The notes below the pieces were generated by a model. That model was not told the origin of the DNA and made no database searches. It saw only the letters and a list, made by a program, of their open reading frames with translations. A stretch of 10,921 nt of DNA from Rhodoferax sp. (GTDB lineage Bacteria; Pseudomonadota; Gammaproteobacteria; Burkholderiales; Burkholderiaceae_C). Within the stretch, counting starts at the first letter, position 1; the number at the start of each line of letters is the position of its first letter. Position numbers and translations under genes: made by a program. The DNA is taken from NCBI GenBank assembly GCA_030683195.1, contig JAUXQA010000472.1, positions 1-10,921 of the forward strand, written 5' to 3'. Of the stretch, positions 1 through 5,608 are shown one piece after another.

Positions 1-1
1 G

Positions 2-1312
2 AATGCTGTTTTCGACACGCTGACGGAGATTCCGCAGCCGAACAACACGCTGTACTCCGGGAAGCTTGGGACTTTCACGGAGTTCCCGGCCTTCCCCCGG
101 ATCGGCCTGGCAAACGGCACCATTGCCAGCCGTGGGCAGTCGAAGCCGGTATACACCTACAACTTGACTGACGGCACAGACACACGGGCTGGAACATCTG
201 GTGTCTATGCCATGCGTTTGGGCGAGCGGGTGAGTGCCATGACGCAGCTTGGCGCCGCCCCTGGCTTTGATCATTTCAGTGTTCCCGGCGCAGCGCCGGG
301 AACCCGGTTTGATCAGTTTCCTGGTTCGCCTGCAGTTGCCAATACAAATACAACGGCGTTCAAGGGTAATTACTCGGACCAGGGCATATCCAAGAACGGC
401 ATTTTCTTTCGTTCTTTCAATCCCGGCGATTTGAAGGCAAGAACCCAGGTGGTTGCAAGCTCGAACACACTGATTCCGGGTCAGTCGACCTTCCGTTTTG
501 GTTCGACCGCGCCGCCCAGCGCTTCGGATTCGAACGTCGTATTCCTTGGGTTGGACAACGAAGAGGCCCCAACGATGGGCGGTATCTATCAAGCCCCCTT
601 GGCAACCACGCCGACACTGAAGACTTTGGTGAGCATTGGGGAGCAGGTCCCAGGCGAACTCATCGGAGTCAATTTCAACAAGCTGGGCGAAGCCTTGTCT
701 TATGACGGGCGGTATGTCGCTTTCTGGGGTGCGTGGGGCGTCGCAACCAGGTCAGTAACCTTGACGTGCCCACAGGACGGACAGGCGGCGGTTGTTGAAT
801 TTTGCAACGCGACCTACCCAACGGGATATGCCGTTGAGATACCCGTGAACCAGGGCTTCTTCGTCCACGACGTTCAAACCCGCAAGACTTATCCCGTGGT
901 CAAGACCGGTACGGAGTACCTTGACTTTCTGTACTGGACCTTCTCCGGTCGTCCGCCCGGCGTGGGTGAGTCGGATGCCGAGGATTTCGAGGCCCCGCGC
1001 TGGCGGTCTGCCGCTTTTGTGGCAACTCACAGCCTGCCCAGCAAACCGCAAGTGGCATTCAAGGCGCGCAAGCTGTCCTTGATCGATGGCATCTATTTCA
1101 CCCTGCCGGCGGCGCAGACGCCAGTGGTGACAAAAGTCATCGAAACCGGCATGGACGGATCGGCACTTGACCCGCAAGCAGCCGGTATACCGGTAATTTC
1201 TGTCGGGCTTGAGCGTGATGGTCTGCGCAACGGCTGGCTGGCAATCACCGCCAGCATGGCCAATGCTGATACCGGGTGGGCCGGGGTCTACCTGACTCGC
1301 ACTGCGCGCTGA
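2..1312 (+). CDS. Hypothetical protein with repeated beta-propeller-like segments, 5'-truncated by window edge
   Basis: The frame is open from the left edge to a TGA at 1310-1312, giving 436 visible residues, so the true start lies outside the window. The TTG at 164 is internal, because homologous-looking repeat sequence continues upstream of it. I do not recognise the family with certainty. Visible are degenerate repeats: segments of the form GxFxxFPxxP (near nt 68-100 and 299-330) and blade-like units made of a hydrophobic strand, a short variable loop and G-[IVF]-[FY], such as AFKGNY..GIFF, VVFLGL..GGIY, VAFWGA..GFFV, VAFKAR..DGIY and LAITAS..GVY. This pattern suggests an all-beta propeller. 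Two cysteines 12 residues apart (visible residues about 256 and 268) could form a disulfide, which favours an exported protein. A terminator lies 31 bases downstream. Base composition looks less GC-rich than in the genes after 3088. Function unknown. Confidence 0.7.
   Translation, partial: NAVFDTLTEIPQPNNTLYSGKLGTFTEFPAFPRIGLANGTIASRGQSKPVYTYNLTDGTDTRAGTSGVYAMRLGERVSAMTQLGAAPGFDHFSVPGAAPGTRFDQFPGSPAVANTNTTAFKGNYSDQGISKNGIFFRSFNPGDLKARTQVVASSNTLIPGQSTFRFGSTAPPSASDSNVVFLGLDNEEAPTMGGIYQAPLATTPTLKTLVSIGEQVPGELIGVNFNKLGEALSYDGRYVAFWGAWGVATRSVTLTCPQDGQAAVVEFCNATYPTGYAVEIPVNQGFFVHDVQTRKTYPVVKTGTEYLDFLYWTFSGRPPGVGESDAEDFEAPRWRSAAFVATHSLPSKPQVAFKARKLSLIDGIYFTLPAAQTPVVTKVIETGMDGSALDPQAAGIPVISVGLERDGLRNGWLAITASMANADTGWAGVYLTRTAR
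281..303. repeat. Perfect 10-bp inverted repeat inside a coding region, flanked by 8-bp direct repeats
   Basis: GTTCCCGGCG (281-290), loop CAG, then CGCCGGGAAC (294-303) form an uninterrupted 10-bp GC-rich hairpin. The octamer TTTGATCA occurs on both sides at 266-273 and 308-315, spaced by 42 bases (14 codons), so the protein shows FDHF...FDQF. The arrangement may be an in-frame duplication, or simply GC-rich coding for a Val-Pro-Gly-Ala-Ala-Pro-Gly turn. No T-run follows, so it is not a classical terminator. Confidence 0.6.
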
Positions 1313-1343
1313 CCAGCTGGTGCCAAGAAGAATTTTCAACCAA

Positions 1344-1376
1344 ATGGCGGGGCAGGCAACCGCCATCAATTTTTTT
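1344..1376 (+). terminator. Intrinsic (Rho-independent) terminator
   Basis: ATGGCGG (1344-1350) pairs perfectly with CCGCCAT (1360-1366) around a 9-base loop. It is followed after three bases by a run of seven T (1370-1376). It sits 31 bases after the stop of the preceding gene and ends only 18 bases before the ATG of the next gene. It therefore probably ends the upstream transcript but could also act as an attenuator for the downstream one. Confidence 0.7.
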
Positions 1377-1394
1377 AACAAATGAGGTCACAGC

Positions 1395-2066
1395 ATGAAA
1401 ACACGTTTACTCAGCAGCGCCTGCGCAGCCTTTCTTTTAGCTGGCTTGGCGGCGTGTGGTGGCAATGATGAGTCCCCCCCATTGGTGACGGTCGATGCCC
1501 TCGGCGCTTCAACCATGAACATGGCCGCGCTTGGCAACACCATGGCGACCTACCCGCTGGCTTCTTTGTCGGTTGCCGAGGCGGCCAGCCTGGCTTTTAT
1601 GCGCGAGGAGGAGCAACTGGCTCACGATGTCTATGCAGCGAGCGCGCGGCTGTGGTCGCTTCCTGTTTTTGTCAACATCACCGCGAGCGAAGCCACGCAC
1701 TCCGCAGCCATCAAAGTCCTGCTGGATCGCTACCAGCAGCCAGACCCATTGGCAGGGTTGCCCAACGGCACATTCAAGACGCCGGCATTTCAGGCGCTGT
1801 ACACCAGCTTCGTTGCCACCAGCCAGATCAGTCTGATTGAGGCACTTAAGGTCGGTGTGGAGATCGAAGAGCTGGATATTAGGGATATCACTGCACAGAA
1901 GGCAACTATCGACAATGCCGACATCTTGCTGGTGTACGAACACCTGTTGAGCGCATCACGCAGCCACCTGCGCGCGTTCTTGAAGGTGCTTGCCCAGCAG
2001 GGTGGCACGTACGTTCCGAAGTACATCTCTCAAACCGAGTTCAACGAGATCGTCAACCCCCAGTAG
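1395..2066 (+). CDS. DUF2202 ferritin-like domain lipoprotein
   Basis: This 223-residue protein begins with a lipoprotein signal: MKTR, a hydrophobic stretch, then lipobox LAAC with the modified Cys at residue 21. It would be exported and lipid-anchored. The mature part (about 55-215) matches the DUF2202 four-helix pattern: FMREEEQLAHDVY (68-80), SEATH (98-102), a third helix with VEIEELDI (155-162) and YEHLLSASRSHLRAF (181-195). The repeated acidic and His residues (E72, E99, H102, E158/E159, E182, H191) sit where ferritin-like proteins bind a di-metal centre. Metal binding and function are inferred; DUF2202 has no firm biochemical role that I know. The start is set by GAGGT at 1384-1388, 6 bases before the ATG. 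An intrinsic terminator lies directly upstream, so its promoter is either read-through from the left or buried near 1313-1343. Confidence 0.88.
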   Translation: MKTRLLSSACAAFLLAGLAACGGNDESPPLVTVDALGASTMNMAALGNTMATYPLASLSVAEAASLAFMREEEQLAHDVYAASARLWSLPVFVNITASEATHSAAIKVLLDRYQQPDPLAGLPNGTFKTPAFQALYTSFVATSQISLIEALKVGVEIEELDIRDITAQKATIDNADILLVYEHLLSASRSHLRAFLKVLAQQGGTYVPKYISQTEFNEIVNPQ

Positions 2067-2095
2067 CAACCGGAGGGTTACGGGGGGGCGGGTTC

Positions 2096-2109
2096 TAGAA
2101 TCCACCCTA
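2096..2109 (+). promoter_or_regulatory. Putative -10 element (TAGAAT) for a leaderless start
   Basis: TAGAAT at 2096-2101 is followed by 7 bases and the ATG at 2109, which puts the expected transcription start at or next to the A of the start codon. No purine-rich Shine-Dalgarno sequence lies at the usual distance. No good -35 hexamer is visible at 16-18 bases upstream; that region is G-rich. Confidence 0.45.
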
Positions 2110-3038
2110 TGTTGAACCGCCGCTCCCTACTCTCGCTCCCCCTGGCTCTTGCCTTCACCCCGTCGTTTGCACAGCCCCGGCGCATCGGGAGGCTGGTGAT
2201 CATTGGTGGGGCTGAAGACAAGCTGAAGGACCGGGTCATTCTTCAGCGTTTTGTGGCGCTTTGCGGTGGCGTGGGTAGCCGTATTCGCGTGTTGAGTGCG
2301 GCCAGTTCCGACCCGGCGTCGGCCTGGGCCACCTACCAGTCCGTGTTCGCTGAGCTGGGTGTGGCGGATTGCCAGCCCATCGCCATACCCGACCGCGAAG
2401 CCGCTGAAAGCAGCGCGGTGACCGACCTCATCCTGCAGGCCGATGGCATCTTTATTTCGGGTGGGGACCAACGCCGCTTGATGGACCTCATCTGGGAAAC
2501 CGAGGCGTTTCGGGCCCTGCATGCCGCGTTTCATCTGCGCGGCTGCTGCGTGGGGGGCACCAGTGCAGGGGCTGCTGTGTTGTCACGGAACATGCTCGTC
2601 CAGGGGGAGGCGACGATTCGCCCCGAGAAAGAGGTCGCAGAACTCGACATCGGGCTGGGCTTTGTGGCGGGCGCCATCGTTGACCAGCATTTTTCTGAAC
2701 GGGGTCGCCTCGGTCGCCTGCTCTCGGCCTTGGCGCAACGGCCTCAGATGCTGGGGGTTGGGGTTGACGAAGACACGGCCCTGGTGATTGAACGAGGCCA
2801 GGGAATCGAAGTCATCGGCCAGGGCGCCGTCACCATTGTGGATGGTCGCTCCATGCTGTCAAATCACGACTCGATTGACGAGCGTGAGCGGCTGGAACTG
2901 TTGGCGGTTCGTTTGCATGTGTTGCCTGCCGGGCATCGGTACAGCCTCAAACCCAAGGTTTCGCAAGACCGTGCGATTCCCGCGGCCCTGCTTGAGGCGA
3001 TTGGCTTGCTGGTGGCGCCTGGCCCTATTCGGGGGTGA
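2109..3038 (+). CDS. Cyanophycinase-family serine peptidase (S51) with export signal
   Basis: At 309 residues it shows the peptidase S51/cyanophycinase motifs in order: IIGGAEDK (31-38), ISGGDQ (116-121), GTSAGAA (150-156) with the nucleophile elbow Ser152, VDQHFSERGRLGRLL (191-205) with His194, and GVDEDTA (218-224) with Glu221. The Ser-His-Glu spacing (42 and 69 residues after Ser) equals that of the Synechocystis CphB triad as I remember it. The family hydrolyses cyanophycin (multi-L-arginyl-poly-Asp) to beta-Asp-Arg dipeptides. The N-terminus (NRRSLL, a hydrophobic stretch, SFA|QP) is a signal peptide with cleavage likely after Ala21; the twin Arg makes Tat export possible. An exported form would degrade external polymer rather than its own store. 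No cyanophycin synthetase or dipeptidase gene is visible nearby. Related S51 peptidases with other substrates remain possible. Confidence 0.88.
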   Translation: MLNRRSLLSLPLALAFTPSFAQPRRIGRLVIIGGAEDKLKDRVILQRFVALCGGVGSRIRVLSAASSDPASAWATYQSVFAELGVADCQPIAIPDREAAESSAVTDLILQADGIFISGGDQRRLMDLIWETEAFRALHAAFHLRGCCVGGTSAGAAVLSRNMLVQGEATIRPEKEVAELDIGLGFVAGAIVDQHFSERGRLGRLLSALAQRPQMLGVGVDEDTALVIERGQGIEVIGQGAVTIVDGRSMLSNHDSIDERERLELLAVRLHVLPAGHRYSLKPKVSQDRAIPAALLEAIGLLVAPGPIRG

Positions 3039-3087
3039 AGCGCACCGGGCAGGCCTGCATAAAGCAATTTAAAACTCCGCTTTTCTT

Positions 3088-4473
3088 ATGACACCTGACT
3101 TGAAGCCTCCTTTGCTGATTGGCTGCGCCGCCGGTTTCTCGGGCGACCGCGTGGACGCCGCCGTTTTGGTGGTGGACAGCCTGATTGCCCGTTGCGCCGC
3201 CCTGCCGGGCCAGCGCGCTTTTTTGATTTTTGAGACGCTGGCCGAGCGCACGCTGGCGCTGGCCCAGTTGCGCCGCCGCGCCAACCCCGCGCTGGGCTAC
3301 GAGCCCCTGCTGGACGACATGCTGCGCCCGGTGCTGGCGCGTTGCCTGCAGCACGGCATTCGCATCGTCAGCAACTTTGGAGCGGCCAACCCGCTGGCGG
3401 CGGCCCGGCACATTCAGCGCATGGCCCATGAACTGGGTCTGCCGGCGCCGCGCACCGCGGTGGTGGAGGGCGACGATGTGTCGGGTACCGCGCACCGGCC
3501 GCTGCTGCGGGCGCAACTGGGCGAGGCCATGGATGGCCTGCAGGTGGTCAGCGCCAATGCTTACATTGGCGCCCAGTCCATTGCCGCCGCGCTGGATGCC
3601 GGCGCGCAAATTGTGGTGGCGGGCCGCGTGGCTGACCCCTCGCTGGCGGTGGGACCGGCGATGTCTCATTTTGGGTGGGCTGCTGACGACTGGGACCGCA
3701 TTGCCCGCGCCACCATGGCCGGCCACTTGCTCGAATGTGGTGCGCAGGTGTGCGGTGGCTACTTTGCCGACCCCGGTTTTAAGGACGTGCCTGACCTGCA
3801 CGCCGTGGGTTACCCCATTGCCGAGATCAACGCTGACGGACACTGCGTCATCAGCAAATCCGAGCCCACTGGCGGTCTGGTGAGTTTGGCCACGGTCAAA
3901 GAGCAGTTGCTGTACGAGGTGCATGACCCGGCGGCTTACCTCACGCCCGACGTGGTGGCCGACATCACTCAAGTACATCTGGAGCAGCTTGGGTCCAACC
4001 GGGTGGCCGTCACGGGCGTGCGCGGCCATCCCCGGCCCGCCACGCTGAAGGTGAATGTGTGCAGCGAAGGTGGCTGGTTGGCCGAAGGTGAGATTTCCTA
4101 CGCTGGGCCCCGTGCCGAAGGGCGTGCCCGTCAGGCCGCCGAGGTGCTGCGCCAGCGCTTGCCCCAATTGGCCTTGCGGGTGGATTTGATCGGCGCCGTC
4201 AGCCTTTTTGGCGACGATGGCGGCCGTTTGCTGCAGGCCACCCCCGCGGGTGATGCCCGTGATGTGCGCCTGCGCGTGGCCGCTGCCCACGCGGAAAAGG
4301 CGCAGGCCGAGCGGCTGGGACGGGAAGTCATGGCGCTGTACACCTGCGGCCCGGCCGGCGGCGGCGGTGTGCGCACGGCACTCACCCCGCGCCTGAGCAC
4401 CGTCTCTTGCCTGATCGCGCGCAAGGCGGTGCCCACGCAATTCAAGATGGTGGATGAGGAGGCGCAGCCATGA
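3088..4473 (+). CDS. Acyclic terpene utilization AtuA-family protein (DUF1446), large domain
   Basis: This is a 461-residue protein of the AtuA/DUF1446 family. Recognisable motifs are IGCAAGFSGDR (11-21), SNFGAANP (95-102), SANAYIGA (155-162), AGRVADPSL (178-186), GHLLECGAQVCGG (212-224) and CGPAGGGGVRT (420-430). In Pseudomonas, atuA belongs to the citronellol/geraniol gene cluster, but its catalytic role is not established. Homologues also occur in other acyl-CoA-type catabolic loci, so the substrate here is unknown. The family is often longer because it carries a C-terminal alpha/beta domain; here that domain is the next gene, overlapping by ATGA. An in-frame TAA at 3070 limits the 5' end and ATG 3088 is the first start. 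The upstream stretch CTCCGCTTTTCTT is pyrimidine-rich with no Shine-Dalgarno site. No terpene-pathway carboxylase or dehydrogenase genes are adjacent. Confidence 0.9.
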   Translation: MTPDLKPPLLIGCAAGFSGDRVDAAVLVVDSLIARCAALPGQRAFLIFETLAERTLALAQLRRRANPALGYEPLLDDMLRPVLARCLQHGIRIVSNFGAANPLAAARHIQRMAHELGLPAPRTAVVEGDDVSGTAHRPLLRAQLGEAMDGLQVVSANAYIGAQSIAAALDAGAQIVVAGRVADPSLAVGPAMSHFGWAADDWDRIARATMAGHLLECGAQVCGGYFADPGFKDVPDLHAVGYPIAEINADGHCVISKSEPTGGLVSLATVKEQLLYEVHDPAAYLTPDVVADITQVHLEQLGSNRVAVTGVRGHPRPATLKVNVCSEGGWLAEGEISYAGPRAEGRARQAAEVLRQRLPQLALRVDLIGAVSLFGDDGGRLLQATPAGDARDVRLRVAAAHAEKAQAERLGREVMALYTCGPAGGGGVRTALTPRLSTVSCLIARKAVPTQFKMVDEEAQP

Positions 4474-4826
4474 CCGAGTTCGTCACCGTGGCGCTGTACC
4501 GCGCCGCTCATGGCCGCACGGGCGACAAAGGCAATCGCTCCAACATCAGCGTGATTGCCTGGCACCCTGATTTGTTCCCCTTGCTGCTGGAGCAGCTCAC
4601 GCCAGAGGCGGTGGCCGCACATTTTGCCCACCGCCAGCCCAGCGCCGTACAGCGTTATGTGCTGCCTCAATTGCACGCCATGAATTTTGTGCTGGACGCG
4701 GTGCTTGATGGCGGCGTGAACGATTCATTGAACCTTGATGCGCATGGCAAGGCGCTGTCGTTTTGGCTGCTGGACCTGCCGGTGCGCATTCCGCTGGCCT
4801 TGGTGCCGCTTCTGGCAGGCGACTGA
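4470..4826 (+). CDS. AtuA-related small protein (stand-alone AtuA C-terminal domain)
   Basis: This 118-residue protein matches the region that forms the C-terminus of longer AtuA-family proteins. Conserved pieces are YRAAHGRTGDKGNRSNISV (10-28), the VQRYVLPQLHAMNFVL stretch (about 60-75), LDGGVNDSLNLDAHGK (78-93) and the closing LLDLPV segment. Its ATG overlaps the stop of the large AtuA gene (ATGA, 4470-4473), and GAGGAGG at 4456-4462 lies 7 bases upstream as a strong ribosome binding site. Translational coupling and a stable two-subunit complex with the large protein are therefore likely. No signal peptide or membrane segment is seen, so it should be cytoplasmic. Its precise role is unknown. 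Confidence 0.88.
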   Translation: MTEFVTVALYRAAHGRTGDKGNRSNISVIAWHPDLFPLLLEQLTPEAVAAHFAHRQPSAVQRYVLPQLHAMNFVLDAVLDGGVNDSLNLDAHGKALSFWLLDLPVRIPLALVPLLAGD

Positions 4827-4863
4827 TTTCAATGCGCGCGGTCATCACCCACTCGCCCGGTGG

Positions 4864-4876
4864 TATTGTCAGACGA
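4864..4876 (+). promoter_or_regulatory. Possible -10 element (TATTGT) next to the VOC gene start
   Basis: TATTGT at 4864-4869 ends 6 bases before the ATG at 4876, and no Shine-Dalgarno sequence is visible. This fits the leaderless pattern seen elsewhere in the window. It is the weakest match of the set, and co-transcription from the AtuA pair 49 bases upstream is an alternative. An imperfect 6-bp inverted repeat (4844-4849 with 4859-4864) overlaps its edge. Confidence 0.25.
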
Positions 4877-5583
4877 TGAAAACACACATTGATCATTTGG
4901 TCGTCGTTGCCAAAACGCTGGAGCTTGGGGTGCAGTGGTGCGAGGCCACCTTGGGCGTCACGCCCGGCCCGGGCGGTGACCACGCGCAGTACGCCACCCA
5001 CAACCGCCTTTTCAAAATCGCCACGCCAGCCCACCCGCTGGCTTATTTCGAGATCATTGCGATCAATCAAAACGCCAAAAAGCCCGCCAATCCCCTGGCC
5101 AGCCGCTGGTTTGACATGGACGACCCGGCACTGCAGGCGGCGGTAGCCAAGGAGCCACGCCTGGTGCATTTTGTCGCCAACACCTCCGAGATTCAGGCCG
5201 CGCGCCATGCGCTAAAGGCCCTGGGCATTGACCGTGGCCCGGCCGTGCACGCCAGCCGTCACTCGCGCCGGGGCGTGCTTCAGTGGCAAATCACGGTGCG
5301 TGAGGATGGCCAGCGCCTGTTTGACGGCGCCTTGCCAAGCCTGATTCAGTGGGGCAAGGTGGATGCCGCCGAGCCATTGCGCCTGCACCCGCGCAACAGC
5401 TTGCCGCGTTCAGGTGTCACGCTGCAAAGCCTGGCCGTGACCCACCCCACCGCGCCCAAGCTGCAGGCCGCCTATGAGGCCATAGGCCTGGAGGGCATCA
5501 CCGTGGAGGCCGGGCCGGCCAACCTGATGGCCACGCTCAACACGCCCAAAGGTGTGGTGGTGCTTCAAAGCCACGGCATTTAA
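4876..5583 (+). CDS. VOC-superfamily (glyoxalase-like) protein
   Basis: The 235-residue product starts MKTHIDHLVVVAKTLE, the typical first strand and helix of a vicinal-oxygen-chelate (glyoxalase/bleomycin-resistance/dioxygenase) fold. Asp6/His7 sit where the first metal ligand is expected, and YFEIIAIN (57-64) carries Glu59 as a likely ligand. GDHAQYATHNRL (34-45) and LPSLIQWG (153-160) are characteristic of the Glyoxalase_3-like subfamily (PF13468, from memory). A second half-module follows (SLAVTHP, 185-191, and the closing VVVLQSHGI). I chose ATG 4876; the frame extends to 4735, but those 47 residues overlap the previous gene in another frame and precede the conserved first strand. Substrate unknown. 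It lies 49 bases after the AtuA pair and 25 bases before the diguanylate cyclase start. Confidence 0.82.
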   Translation: MKTHIDHLVVVAKTLELGVQWCEATLGVTPGPGGDHAQYATHNRLFKIATPAHPLAYFEIIAINQNAKKPANPLASRWFDMDDPALQAAVAKEPRLVHFVANTSEIQAARHALKALGIDRGPAVHASRHSRRGVLQWQITVREDGQRLFDGALPSLIQWGKVDAAEPLRLHPRNSLPRSGVTLQSLAVTHPTAPKLQAAYEAIGLEGITVEAGPANLMATLNTPKGVVVLQSHGI

Positions 5584-5608
5584 GGCACTCAACCCGGAAG
5601 CCCCCGCG

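Noticed and set aside
164..166. TTG as start of the left-edge gene
   Set aside because: The frame is open to base 2 and repeat-like sequence (GTFTEFPAFP) precedes the TTG, so the gene starts outside the window.
752..1381. 209-codon minus-strand open frame over the left-edge gene
   Set aside because: The + strand frame carries repeat structure and ends just before a + strand terminator. The minus frame would start inside that terminator's T-run and has no ribosome binding site.
2067..2095. Possible terminator after the DUF2202 gene (AACC...GGTT near 2068-2080)
   Set aside because: The stem is only about 4 bp and no T-run follows; the region is G-rich instead.
3061..3083. AAAGC...GCTTT inverted repeat as a terminator after the cyanophycinase gene
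   Set aside because: A 5-bp AT-rich stem with a 13-base loop is too weak to support a call.
3025..4440. 471-codon open frame on the minus strand
   Set aside because: It lies antisense to the well-supported AtuA gene, has low-complexity His/Gln/Arg/Gly-rich content typical of a GC-rich shadow, and shows no recognisable motif.
4735..4875. Upstream extension of the VOC gene
   Set aside because: The extra 47 residues overlap the AtuA small gene in another frame and precede the conserved IDHLVVV strand at the true N-terminus.
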